Shown: one piece after another, positions 16,264 through 24,714 of the stretch | How the letters are laid out: each line of letters opens with the position of its first letter | Numbering within the stretch: the first letter of the stretch is position 1 | Source of the DNA: DATIYF01 sp035517775 | GTDB taxonomy: Bacteria; Acidobacteriota; Terriglobia; Terriglobales; Acidobacteriaceae | DNA: 60,760 nucleotides | NCBI GenBank assembly: GCA_035517775.1 | Contig: DATIYF010000037.1 | Location: forward strand, 1-60,760 | Direction of reading: 5' to 3' | Program-made: the position numbers and the translations under genes | Notes under the pieces: model-generated | The model's database searches: none | What the model was told of the DNA's origin: nothing | What the model saw: only the letters and a program-made list of their open reading frames with translations

Positions 16264-17433
16264 CTAAAAACTCTTCACGAAATTCTTCCCGGGCAATTGC
16301 TTGACCTTGCCCGCCAGCTCCAGCTCGAAGAGGGCCGCAAATATCTCGGAAGAGGAGAGTTCCGGTTCCAGGCGCTCGACGATTTCGTCAATCTGTGTGG
16401 CTTCGTCGGCCTTCAGGACGGCCAAAATCTTGCGTTCATGCGGCGCCAGCTTGTCGTCGTTGAATAAAGATGCATTCTGGGCCGCTTCGGATTCAGCGCT
16501 CACCGCCGGCTCGAGCCTAAGCCGCACATCAGCAGGGAGTTCCTCCCAAACGTCTTCCCAGGTGGCCACCAGCTTCGCGCCCTGTTTGATGAGCGTGTTC
16601 GGCCCCCAGGAATTCTTGTTGGTGACGTTGCCCGGCACCGCAAAGACCTCGCGGTTCTGCTCCAAAGCGCAACGGGAAGTGATGCGCGTGCCGCTGTATT
16701 CCGCGGCTTCGACCACCAGCACACCGATGGAGATTCCGCTGATAATCCGGTTGCGAATGGGGAAATTTTGCGGCGCGGCAAAGGTGCCGAGGGGGAATTC
16801 AGAGATCACCGCCCCGCCCAGCGAGAGCATTTGATCCACCAGGCGCGTATTCTCCTTCGGGTAAACCACATCTACACCCGTTCCGAATACGGCCACGGTC
16901 TTGCCTTTGGCGGTGATGGCGCCGCGATGCGAAGCGGCATCCACGCCGCGGGCGAGCCCGCTGAAAATCACCAGGCCGCGCGCCGCCAGGTCGCAAGCCA
17001 GGCGCTCGGCCATTCCCAGGCCGTAGGGCGTAGGATGGCGTGTGCCGACCACGGCAATTCCCGGCTGAGCGAGAACCGCGGCGTTTCCGCGCACATAAAG
17101 GGCCAGCGGAGGGTCGTAAATCTGTTTGAGTTGATGCGGATACTGCGGGTCTTCGAGAGCGACAATTTGTACGCCGGCGCCGCCGCCGCGAATGATTTCC
17201 TCGTGCGCCAGTTCCAGCGAACGCCCCGTTCCCAGAGACTGGGCCGCCACCGCCGGAATGCCTGCCGCCTCAAGCTCGGTCAGCGAGGCCTTCAGGATCG
17301 CCTCCGCACTGCCGAAATGCTCGACCAGCCGGCGCGCCCGGGTCGGGCCGAGGCCCGGCGTAAGAGCCAGGGCCAGCCAGCGCAAAGCCGAACTATCGCT
17401 GGTCGGCCGAAGTGCCGCCGCGGGTTGCGCCAC
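16264..17433 (-). CDS. dprA: DNA processing protein DprA
   Basis: A 389-residue DprA/Smf protein, which loads RecA on incoming single-stranded DNA in natural transformation. An N-terminal helical domain (about 15-90) leads to the Rossmann fold, with GTRHPTPYG, then the hallmark SGLARGVDAASHRGA near residue 160, EFPLGT and PIRNRIISG. A winged-helix (DprA_WH) region ends the protein. The start is GTG at 17433: an excellent ribosome site, AAGGAGG, stands 5 nt before it, which decides against other starts. Downstream on the same strand is topA, a pairing seen in many bacteria. No other competence gene is in the window. Confidence 0.95.
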   Translation of the reverse strand: MAQPAAALRPTSDSSALRWLALALTPGLGPTRARRLVEHFGSAEAILKASLTELEAAGIPAVAAQSLGTGRSLELAHEEIIRGGGAGVQIVALEDPQYPHQLKQIYDPPLALYVRGNAAVLAQPGIAVVGTRHPTPYGLGMAERLACDLAARGLVIFSGLARGVDAASHRGAITAKGKTVAVFGTGVDVVYPKENTRLVDQMLSLGGAVISEFPLGTFAAPQNFPIRNRIISGISIGVLVVEAAEYSGTRITSRCALEQNREVFAVPGNVTNKNSWGPNTLIKQGAKLVATWEDVWEELPADVRLRLEPAVSAESEAAQNASLFNDDKLAPHERKILAVLKADEATQIDEIVERLEPELSSSEIFAALFELELAGKVKQLPGKNFVKSF

Positions 17434-17658
17434 AAGACCTCCTTGAGCTTCGGTTCGAAGCGTTCTGGGCGGACTCTATTGAGGGCAAAAAGCCGCTGTC
17501 AAGGTCAGATGACACAGTTTGTTAAAATTTCAGGGAAAGCTTCTAAGCTATTGGCTTCTCTGCTCCGGGTTTGGGCCTGACTAAGCCGCCGAGCTCAGCC
17601 TGGCGCCCAATTCGAGAACGGCGAAGCTGGAAGGGACTAGCTCGAAGCCCGAAGCCAC

Positions 17659-18495
17659 ATGGAACGCTTTCGCATTTCCGCCATTTCCTACCTCAACACA
17701 GCACCTCTTATGTGGGACTTCGAGCATGGGAAAACCCGGGGCGATTTCGACATTGCCTATACCGTACCTTCGCTCTGCGCAGCGGAATTGCAGGCGGGAA
17801 CCGCCGATATCGGCATCGTTCCGGTTGCAGCCTATACCACGGTGCCCGGCCTGGTGATCATCCCGGGCGTAGCGATTGCTTCGGTGCGGCCGGTGCGCTC
17901 CATTCTGCTGGTGAGCAAATCGCCCCTGGAAGATATCCGGTCGGTCGCGCTGGATACGTCTTCCCTCACCTCGGTGGCCCTGACGAAGGTGCTGTTCGCC
18001 AGGTGGTGGGGCGGAGAACGAAGCTTTGTGGCCATGCCCCCTGACCTGCAAAGCATGCTGCGAAGCAGCGATGCGGGCCTGCTCATCGGCGACCCCGCGC
18101 TGCACGTGGACCGCTCGCGCTACTACACCTTCGATCTGGCGGAGGAATGGATTCGCCTGACCGGCAAGCCTTTTGTCTTTGCTTTCTGGGCGGTTCGCAG
18201 GCAGGCTCTGAAGCACGCTCGGCCGAATTCGGACCTGGCGGCTATCTTTCGACAATCGCGCGACCACGGTCTTGCTCCCGAGAACCTCGGCAAAATCGCT
18301 GAGCAGTGGTCGCCCCGCGTGGGGCTGACTGAAGCGGAAGTGAGAACCTATCTGACTGAGAATATCCACCACTACCTCGACGAAGCCTGCCTGGAGGGGC
18401 TGCAACTTTTCTTGCGTTACGCCCATGAGTGCGGCGCGCTTCCGCCGCCGCCCGCGTTGAGCTTCCTTCCGAGCCCTATTCCGGCCGCAATTTAG
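17659..18495 (+). CDS. mqnA: Chorismate dehydratase MqnA (futalosine pathway)
   Basis: A 278-residue periplasmic-binding-protein-like enzyme. MqnA removes water from chorismate to give 3-enolpyruvylbenzoate, the first step of menaquinone synthesis by the futalosine route. Family markers include RISAISYLNTAPL at the N-terminus, DIGIVPVAAY (about 53-62), SVRPVRSILLVS, LDTSSLTSVALTKVL and GDPAL (about 150). The ATG at 17659 gives the usual start. mqnC (20061) and mqnD (25290) lie on the same strand within 9 kb, confirming the pathway. Divergent from dprA across 225 bp, where TTAAAAT at about 17524 might be a -10, but no clear -35 is seen. Confidence 0.95.
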   Translation: MERFRISAISYLNTAPLMWDFEHGKTRGDFDIAYTVPSLCAAELQAGTADIGIVPVAAYTTVPGLVIIPGVAIASVRPVRSILLVSKSPLEDIRSVALDTSSLTSVALTKVLFARWWGGERSFVAMPPDLQSMLRSSDAGLLIGDPALHVDRSRYYTFDLAEEWIRLTGKPFVFAFWAVRRQALKHARPNSDLAAIFRQSRDHGLAPENLGKIAEQWSPRVGLTEAEVRTYLTENIHHYLDEACLEGLQLFLRYAHECGALPPPPALSFLPSPIPAAI

Positions 18496-18505
18496 TTTTC
18501 TCTCT

Positions 18506-18572
18506 TTGACTGTCAATCAGATTAACGAATGACATTTATGGGGTGAATGTGTCATTATGCGGATTAATGACA
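18506..18572 (+). promoter_or_regulatory. Promoter/operator of the toxin-antitoxin operon
   Basis: A TTGACT (-35 type, 18506-18511) precedes an inverted repeat AATGACA/TGTCATT (18528-18534 and 18550-18556, 15-nt spacer). A third copy, AATGACA, stands at 18566-18572 and overlaps the antitoxin start codon. Such arrays commonly bind MazE/VapB-type antitoxins that repress their own operon. The -10 is not certain (CATTAT at 18553 is a candidate). Confidence 0.5.
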
Positions 18573-18824
18573 GACCGCAAAGAAACTCGCATGCGGGTCA
18601 ATCAGAACGGCAGAGTTGTAATTCCCGCCGGTTTTCGCAAAGCGCTGGGTATAAAGGCGGGGGACGAAGTCTCGCTGCGCCTCGAAGATAACGAATTGCG
18701 CATTACCACGCTGAAGCGCCGCCTGGAGCGTGCTCAGCGCCGCGTCCGGCAATACATAAAACCGGGCAGATCACTGGCTGAAGAATTGATTGCCGAGCGC
18801 CACGAGGCCAGCCGTCGTGAGTAG
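18567..18824 (+). CDS. AbrB/MazE/SpoVT-type antitoxin
   Basis: An 85-residue antitoxin. The N-terminal swapped-hairpin AbrB fold is clear: RVNQNGRVVIPAGFRKALGI, then GDEVSLRLEDNELRI. A basic helix and a C-terminal tail (SLAEELIAERHEA) follow, which would bind the toxin. It should repress its own operon through the AATGACA sites just upstream. I chose the ATG at 18567; a GTG at 18543 would add eight residues and lies inside the operator. Its stop overlaps the toxin's GTG start. Confidence 0.87.
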   Translation: MTDRKETRMRVNQNGRVVIPAGFRKALGIKAGDEVSLRLEDNELRITTLKRRLERAQRRVRQYIKPGRSLAEELIAERHEASRRE

Positions 18825-19203
18825 AGTTGTTCTGGATGCCTCGGCGGTGCTGGCGCTCCTCAACCGCGAGCCGGGCGCACACCTGCTCACACCCGAGCTT
18901 TTGAGCCAAGCGGCAAGCAGCGCCGTGAATGTCGCCGAGGTACATGCCAAACTGGTGAGCGAAGGCGGCGACCCTGATGAGGCCTGGGAAGACGCGTTGA
19001 GCCCTCTGCGCGAGGTTTTCCCCTTTACCGAGGATCACGCGAAAGTTGCCGGCGCCCTGGTAACCCAAACCCGGGCGCTGGGCTTGTCGTTGGGAGATCG
19101 GGCGTGCCTCGCTTTGGGGCTGGCCCTGCGCGCTCCGGTGTACACGGCAGATAGATCGTGGAGTAAGCTGAAGCTGGGCATGCGGATTCACGTCATCCGT
19201 TAG
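18817..19203 (+). CDS. PIN-domain toxin (VapC type)
   Basis: A 128-residue PIN ribonuclease with all four acidic residues in place: Asp7 (VVLDASAVLALLN), Glu41 (NVAEVHAKL), Asp94 (SLGDRACLAL) and Asp112 (TADRSW). VapC toxins cut tRNA or rRNA. The start GTG overlaps the antitoxin's end by 8 bp, the usual translational coupling of toxin-antitoxin pairs. A TTG at 18790 could extend the frame by nine residues, but these have no family counterpart. Antitoxin and toxin together form an intact-looking module between mqnA and the VTT membrane protein. Confidence 0.9.
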   Translation: MSRVVLDASAVLALLNREPGAHLLTPELLSQAASSAVNVAEVHAKLVSEGGDPDEAWEDALSPLREVFPFTEDHAKVAGALVTQTRALGLSLGDRACLALGLALRAPVYTADRSWSKLKLGMRIHVIR

Positions 19204-19345
19204 GGCAGCCGACAGCACCCGCCGCAGGAAGTCAGCCCGCCAGACTAAATCTGCATCCAAAGCTGCCGGGACTTTGGCTGGGTAGCAGGGCAAGTGTGCT
19301 TCTCATCGAAGTCCCTTGCCGTTATCCCGACATTGCAGTGCTGGC

Positions 19346-20005
19346 ATGACCATGCTGACTTTCCTTGGGCCGGCCTTGTGGCTCTCGACCTGGAACTGGC
19401 TGCTTCATCTGGGCGGTCTGGGCCTCATTTTGCTCGGCATAGCCGATAACTCCCTCGCCCCGCTGCCCGGCAGCATGGATGTTCTTACCGTATGGCTGGC
19501 GGCCAGCCTACGCCCCTGGTGGCCCTACTATGCCGTGATGGCCACGCTGGGATCACTAATCGGCGGCTACATCACCTACAGCCTGGCCCGCGAGGGCGGC
19601 CGCGAGGCGATGGAGAAACGCCTGCGCAAGGCAAGCGTCGAGAAGGTGTACCGGCGCTTTGAGCGCCGGGGATTCTGGGCGGTGGCCGTCCCCGCCTTAC
19701 TACCCCCGCCATTTCCCATGGTTCCCTTTCTGTTGGCTGCGGGAGCCTTGCGCTACCCCCGGCGAAAATTTCTGTCCGCCCTGGCTCTCGGCCGCGGCGT
19801 TCGCTTCACCTTGCTGGCGGGCCTGGCCTCCCTCTACGGGCCGAGTATTGTGCAGTTCTTTGCGCGCTATCACAAGCCCGCTCTGTTTACCCTCCTCGGG
19901 CTGGCGGTTCTAGGCGGGATATTTGCCCTGGTCGAGTATCTGCGCTTCCGGCGCAGACAATCAGGGGAAAACCATAAGGCCTCGGCGCGAAAAACAGTAG
20001 CCTGA
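19346..20005 (+). CDS. VTT/DedA-like membrane protein (SNARE-associated family)
   Basis: A 219-residue membrane protein with the VTT (DedA-like) pattern. A first helix is followed by DNSLAPLPGSMDVL (about 35-48), then GSLIGGYITYSLAREGG (about 70-86) and, after the amphipathic part, RRGFWAVAVPALLPPPFPMVPFLLAAGAL (about 108-136), and two more helices with a basic end. The family is linked to lipid scrambling across membranes. I start at ATG 19346; ATG 19352 is equally possible. It lies 55 bp before mqnC on the same strand, so it may be co-transcribed with it. Confidence 0.85.
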   Translation: MTMLTFLGPALWLSTWNWLLHLGGLGLILLGIADNSLAPLPGSMDVLTVWLAASLRPWWPYYAVMATLGSLIGGYITYSLAREGGREAMEKRLRKASVEKVYRRFERRGFWAVAVPALLPPPFPMVPFLLAAGALRYPRRKFLSALALGRGVRFTLLAGLASLYGPSIVQFFARYHKPALFTLLGLAVLGGIFALVEYLRFRRRQSGENHKASARKTVA

Positions 20006-20060
20006 GTTACGAGGCAGGCCCCGCTTACCTGTTAAAATCTTACTTGAGGTTTTGGCGGCT

Positions 20061-21107
20061 ATGCCTCTCACCCAATCCCAGGCCGTGGATCTGTTCCGCT
20101 CAGACGACCTCATCGGCATTGGCATGGAGGCCGATGCCGTGCGCCGCCGCCTGCACCCCCAGGGCGTTGTCACCTACATCATAGACCGCAACATCAATTA
20201 CACCAATTACTGCACCGAATACTGCACGTTCTGCGCCTTCTACCGGCCGCTGAAGGGACCCAAGGCCAGTGAGGGATACATTCTGGACTTCGACACCATC
20301 TACGAGAAGATTCAGGAAACGGTGGAGTTAGGCGGCACCGGGGTGCTGATGCAAGGCGGCCTGCATCCGGATTTGAAGATTGACTGGCACGAGCAGATGC
20401 TGCGCGGCATCAAGCAGCGTTTTCCCAGTGTGCACCTGCACTGCTACTCGGCCTCGGAAATTATCGCGATCGCAGGGTACAGCGGCCTGACCATTCGCGA
20501 CACCATTGCGCGCCTGCGCGATGCCGGCCTGGATTCCATCCCGGGAGGCGGCGCCGAGATTCTGGATGACGAAGTTCGTTACCGCATTGCCCGGCTGAAA
20601 TGCCTTACCGGGGATTGGCTGAATGTGCACCGCACTGCTCACCAGCTCGGCATGCGCACCACCGCAACCATGATGTTCGGGGTGGGCGAAAGCCACGAGC
20701 ACCGCGCGAACCATTTCCAGCGGCTCTACGAGTTGCAGGAAGAGACCGGCGGGTTCACCGCGTTCATTCCGTGGAGCTTCCAGCCGGCAAACACGGCTCT
20801 CGGCGGGCGCAGATGGGATGAGGCTACGGCGGTGGAATACCTTAAAGTTCTGGCGATTTCACGGCTTTACCTTTCCAATTTCCTCAACGTGCAATCGAGC
20901 TGGGTAACGCAGGGGCTGAAAGTCTGCCAGATGGGACTGCGCTTCGGCGGTAATGACGTGGGCTCGGTGATGCTGGAGGAAAATGTGGTGCGAGCTGCCG
21001 GCGTAACCAACTGCACCACCGAGGAAGAGTTGCGGCGCATAATCCGCGATGCCGGGTTCAAGCCGGTGCAGCGGGATACGTTGTATCGGCAGTATTTCCT
21101 AAACTGA
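20061..21107 (+). CDS. mqnC: Cyclic dehypoxanthine futalosine synthase MqnC (radical SAM)
   Basis: A 348-residue radical SAM enzyme that converts dehypoxanthine futalosine into its cyclic form. The cluster cysteines lie in CTEYCTFC (Cys51, Cys55, Cys58), followed by AFYRPLKGPKASEGYIL. Later landmarks are LMQGGLHPDL, SIPGGGAEIL, ATMMFGVGESHEHR and WSFQPANTALGG, as expected for the MqnC/CofH group. ATG 20061 is chosen; a TTG at 20052 would add three residues and sits too close to the GAGG ribosome site at 20046. The adenosine/futalosine hydrolase MqnB and aminofutalosine synthase MqnE are not in this window. Confidence 0.95.
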   Translation: MPLTQSQAVDLFRSDDLIGIGMEADAVRRRLHPQGVVTYIIDRNINYTNYCTEYCTFCAFYRPLKGPKASEGYILDFDTIYEKIQETVELGGTGVLMQGGLHPDLKIDWHEQMLRGIKQRFPSVHLHCYSASEIIAIAGYSGLTIRDTIARLRDAGLDSIPGGGAEILDDEVRYRIARLKCLTGDWLNVHRTAHQLGMRTTATMMFGVGESHEHRANHFQRLYELQEETGGFTAFIPWSFQPANTALGGRRWDEATAVEYLKVLAISRLYLSNFLNVQSSWVTQGLKVCQMGLRFGGNDVGSVMLEENVVRAAGVTNCTTEEELRRIIRDAGFKPVQRDTLYRQYFLN

Positions 21108-21513
21108 TTATTGCCGAAAAGAAAACAGCCGCGGGTGTCCCGACTTTCCCATATTGGCACTATCCATGCCAACCCCCGGGAAACAGGGGTCCGGCAGATC
21201 CGCAGGTGAGGTGCCTGGCAGGCCTAAGAGATCTCGTCCTTTCCCGAAAGGGGGCGAAGCGCGCGGGCCTGTGAAAAACCGGTTACCCGGTCACATTAGT
21301 GATCTGTGGAGTCTGGCGTGGGGAAAACCCCTCGGTGGCCTTTTTCAACTAAATGCAGGTTCCAATCGAGCGGCGACCGAGCATGCCGGCCGCTCAGGGT
21401 TATCATATAAGTCGCTTTATATCTTACGGTTACATGAAACCTCGGGTCCGCTTGGGGCCTTCGGGTACAATTAGGGGTTTCCAGAGTCGTCGCCGCTGGC
21501 TCATGGGTACATC
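21108..21513 (+). other. 406-bp structured leader before the glycosyltransferase gene
   Basis: No gene is visible. The stretch contains several perfect hairpins in the sense orientation: CCTTT/AAAGG around CCCG near 21235, GGGG/CCCC around AAAA near 21325, GAGCGGC/GCCGCTC (arms 21368-21374 and 21389-21395) and ATATAA/TTATAT (21405-21422). It could be a regulatory leader RNA or a stand-alone RNA. No known riboswitch consensus is obvious to me. Confidence 0.35.
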
Positions 21514-23136
21514 GTGCTGAGCTCTCTGCCCAACCTGTTGGTTATGTTTCTCGCCCCGAATGGTTTGGGGCAATACTTCCGCCGTCATTTCCTTGATACG
21601 ACCTTCCGTGGACTCTACCAGGTCAACGCCTTTGATCTTGCTCTGTTGATTCCCTATTTCGTTGTTCTGATTCTGCTGGCTTCCTATGGAGTGCATCGCT
21701 ACATCCTGGTTTACCTGTACTACAGCCGCAGAAAGAACCGGACGGGCGAGCCAGCGGCGCGCTTCCCTGACCTGCCCCGGGTCACGGTGCAGCTTCCCAT
21801 CTTCAACGAGCAGTTCGTAGTGGAAAGATTACTGGATGCAATCTGCCGGCTGAAATATCCCCTCGAGAAGCTCGACATTCAGGTGCTGGATGATTCGACC
21901 GACGAAACCCAGGCCGTTGCCCGGGGCCTGGTGGAGCACTACGCGGCGCGCGGCTTTGCGGTGACTTACCATCACCGCACCAACCGCGAGGGCTTCAAAG
22001 CCGGGGCGCTGGTCGAGGGGATGAAGACGGCGAAGGGCGAGTTCATCGCGATCTTCGACGCCGACTTCGTTCCGCCTGAAGATTTCCTGCTGCGGACCAT
22101 CCACTACTTCACCGAGGCCCGCATCGGCATGGTGCAGACGCGCTGGACCCACATCAATCGCAACTATTCTTTTCTGACCGAAGTGGAAGCGATCCTGCTG
22201 GATGGACACTTCGTGCTGGAACACTGCGGCCGCGCGCGCAGCAATGTCTTTTTCAACTTCAATGGAACCGCGGGAGTATGGCGGCGGCAGGCCATTGAAG
22301 AAGCCGGGGGCTGGCAGCACGACACGCTTACCGAAGACACCGATCTTTCCTACCGCGCCCAGCTGAAAGGGTGGAAGTTTATCTATCTGCCCGAGGTGGA
22401 GTGCCCCGCCGAGCTTCCCGTCGAGATGACCGCCTTCAAGACGCAGCAGGCGCGCTGGGCCAAAGGCTTGATCCAGACCAGCAAAAAGATTCTGCCTGAT
22501 GTGCTCAAGAGCGACCAGTCATTCCACGTAAAGCTGGAAGCCTGGTATCACCTGACGGCCAATCTCAGCTATCCCCTGATGATCGTGCTTTCCGTGCTGT
22601 TGCTGCCGGCCATGATCATCCGTTTTTACCAGGGCTGGTTTCAGATGCTGTACATTGATCTGCCCTTGTTTCTGGCCTCGACGTTCTCCATCTCCAGCTT
22701 CTACCTGGTCTCGCAGCGTGAGTTGTTCCCCAAATCCTGGACTCGCTCGCTGCTCTATCTGCCATTCCTGATGGCGCTGGGTATCGGCTTGACCATTACC
22801 AATACCATCGCGGTTCTGGAAGCACTCATCGGACGCCAAACCGCATTTGCCCGCACGCCCAAGTACCGGGTGGAAACGAAGAAAGACAAAGTTCAGGCCA
22901 ACAAATACCGCCGGCGGCTGGGCTGGGTGCCCTGGGTGGAAATCCTGATTGGCTGCTATTTTGCTCTCACGGTGTTCTACGCCGTGCAGAACGAAAATTA
23001 CATTACGGTGCCGTTCCTGCTGCTTTTCGTCGTCGGCTATTGGTACACCGGTTTAATGTCTTTGTTGCAGGGCCGCTTTGCGAGCTTCTCTTTCGGCGGG
23101 GAAAACCATACCAAGCCGTTCCCGGTCGGCGTGTGA
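21514..23136 (+). CDS. Membrane-bound family 2 glycosyltransferase (cellulose-synthase-like)
   Basis: A 540-residue polytopic processive-type transferase. One membrane helix (about 42-60) precedes the catalytic domain, with DD at 126-127 (LDDSTDE), DAD at 182-184, TED at 273-275 and QQARW at 311-315, the full D,D,D,QxxRW set of polymerising GT2 enzymes. Four or five more helices close the protein (about 350-520). No PilZ domain is present. GTG 21514 is taken as start; ATG 21544 is possible. The closest match in kind is the glucomannan/beta-mannan synthase or curdlan-like group, but the product is unknown. Followed by an aminopeptidase gene after 38 bp. Confidence 0.88.
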   Translation: MLSSLPNLLVMFLAPNGLGQYFRRHFLDTTFRGLYQVNAFDLALLIPYFVVLILLASYGVHRYILVYLYYSRRKNRTGEPAARFPDLPRVTVQLPIFNEQFVVERLLDAICRLKYPLEKLDIQVLDDSTDETQAVARGLVEHYAARGFAVTYHHRTNREGFKAGALVEGMKTAKGEFIAIFDADFVPPEDFLLRTIHYFTEARIGMVQTRWTHINRNYSFLTEVEAILLDGHFVLEHCGRARSNVFFNFNGTAGVWRRQAIEEAGGWQHDTLTEDTDLSYRAQLKGWKFIYLPEVECPAELPVEMTAFKTQQARWAKGLIQTSKKILPDVLKSDQSFHVKLEAWYHLTANLSYPLMIVLSVLLLPAMIIRFYQGWFQMLYIDLPLFLASTFSISSFYLVSQRELFPKSWTRSLLYLPFLMALGIGLTITNTIAVLEALIGRQTAFARTPKYRVETKKDKVQANKYRRRLGWVPWVEILIGCYFALTVFYAVQNENYITVPFLLLFVVGYWYTGLMSLLQGRFASFSFGGENHTKPFPVGV

Positions 23137-23174
23137 CCCTCAAATTTTGGCATCCTCAGCGGGAAGGAATATCC

Positions 23175-24524
23175 ATGCGGAAATTGCTGATTGCGTGTTG
23201 TGTGCTGGGGCAGCTCTGCTGCGGGCAAATCAGCTGGAGCCTGGATCGCCAGCCCAATGCAGACTATCGTGCCCGCCGCCAGGCGCTCGGGGCAAAGCTT
23301 GAGGGCGGAATCGCGCTGCTTTTTGCTCCGAACGAGGCGGAAGGCCCGAATGACTACTACGGCTACCGGCCCGAGGACAATTTCTACTACCTGACCGGCT
23401 GGGCCGAGCCCGGCGCGGCAGTGTTAGTAGCGGCAGAGGCCGAGGCAAAGGCCGATTCGCCGGCGCGGCCTTATACCGAAATCCTGTTTCTGCCCAGCCG
23501 CAATCCTTCCCAGGAAAAGTGGACCGGCCCCAAGCTGGGGCCGGAGAACCCCGATGCCCCCAAAATCACGGGATTTGACCGGGTTGAACCTCTCGACAAC
23601 TTGCGCGACGAGTTGGTTGCGCTACTGGCCAAAGGAAGGGCAGCGGTGTACACCGATCTTCCCGCGTACGAAGAGCCATCCAATTCCGAGATTTCGCTGG
23701 ATTGGCTGCGGCGGAGCAATGCTTTTCCCATCGGTGTTGGCTTCGATGATGTCAGGCCCGCGTTGCGCTTGCTGCGCACGTATAAGGATGCTGGTGAGAT
23801 CGAATTGCTGCGCAAGGCGGCCGATGCCTCAGTGGCGGCGCAACTGGCGGCGATGAAGGCGGTAAAGCCGGGCGTGAGCGAGGGCGAAATTTCAGCGCTC
23901 CTGCAATATGAGTGGGGCAAGCGGGGCTGTCAGCGGCCAGCCTACGCCCCGATTGTCGGTTCGGGATTCAACTCCACCGTGCTGCATTACTCGGAAGACT
24001 CAGCCACCATGCAGGCGGGCGATGTCGTGGTGATTGACGCGGCCGGCGAGTATTCCTTGTACGCGGCCGATATCACCCGCACGCTGCCGATCTCAGGCAA
24101 GTTCACGCCACGGCAGCGGGAGATATACGACATCGTTCTGGGGGCGCAGCAGGCCGCCATCAGCGCCTTTCAGTCAGGCAAATCCATGCTGACCGGAACC
24201 GGGGAAAACTCTCTGTATAAAGTCGCCCGGGACTATATCAACTCGCACGGCAAAGACCTGCACGGCCAGCCCCTGGGGCAGTATTTCATTCACGGCTTGG
24301 GTCACTATCTTGGCCTGAATGTGCACGACGACGGCGATTACAGCGTGCCGCTGGCCCCGGGCGCCGTTTTCACCCTTGAGCCCGGGGTTTACATTCCTGA
24401 AGAAAAGCTGGGTGTGCGCATTGAAGACGATTTTTACGTGGATGGAGATGGCAAGCTGGTCAAGATGACCGCAGCCCTGCCCTCTTCGGCCGAGGATGTC
24501 GAACGCATTATGGCGGGCCATTGA
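23175..24524 (+). CDS. pepP: Exported M24 metallopeptidase, Xaa-Pro aminopeptidase type
   Basis: A 449-residue enzyme that removes the N-terminal residue before proline. A probable signal peptide (MRKLLIACCVLGQLCCG) leads to the aminopeptidase P N-terminal domain (about 30-190) and the pita-bread catalytic domain. Metal ligands are Asp288 (VVVIDAAGEY), Asp299 (ADITRT), His377 (GLGHYLG), Glu402 (LEPGVYI) and Glu417 (RIEDDF). GGAAGGA lies 7 nt before ATG 23175, fixing the start, although the frame is open further upstream into the glycosyltransferase gene. An exported form fits a role in using extracellular peptides. The gene symbol is by similarity only. Confidence 0.9.
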   Translation: MRKLLIACCVLGQLCCGQISWSLDRQPNADYRARRQALGAKLEGGIALLFAPNEAEGPNDYYGYRPEDNFYYLTGWAEPGAAVLVAAEAEAKADSPARPYTEILFLPSRNPSQEKWTGPKLGPENPDAPKITGFDRVEPLDNLRDELVALLAKGRAAVYTDLPAYEEPSNSEISLDWLRRSNAFPIGVGFDDVRPALRLLRTYKDAGEIELLRKAADASVAAQLAAMKAVKPGVSEGEISALLQYEWGKRGCQRPAYAPIVGSGFNSTVLHYSEDSATMQAGDVVVIDAAGEYSLYAADITRTLPISGKFTPRQREIYDIVLGAQQAAISAFQSGKSMLTGTGENSLYKVARDYINSHGKDLHGQPLGQYFIHGLGHYLGLNVHDDGDYSVPLAPGAVFTLEPGVYIPEEKLGVRIEDDFYVDGDGKLVKMTAALPSSAEDVERIMAGH

Positions 24525-24567
24525 GTTTTTCGACCTGCGGGTTCTGGTATGCTAATGCATCGTGCGC

Positions 24568-24696
24568 ATGCTGTGGTGGTTGGTGATTCTGTTTTTCAGC
24601 ACCGCCGCCGTATTGTGGGCTGGAGTGGCTTTTTATCTTCGCGTGCGCCGGCATATTAAAGAGAGCGCTTCCCCGCAGGCTTCGGGGAAGGAATAA
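24568..24696 (+). CDS. 42-residue single-span membrane peptide
   Basis: This short frame encodes MLWWLVILFFSTAAVLWAGV..., one strong hydrophobic helix of about 22 residues followed by a basic stretch (RVRRHIKES) and a polar tail. That is the form of an N-out, C-in membrane peptide. Start at ATG 24568, or GTG 24562. It lies between the aminopeptidase gene and bioY, 18 bp before the bioY start, in the same direction. No ribosome site is obvious, so certainty is moderate. Function unknown. Confidence 0.5.
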   Translation: MLWWLVILFFSTAAVLWAGVAFYLRVRRHIKESASPQASGKE

Positions 24697-24714
24697 TTAG
24701 GGAGAGCGCCGATC

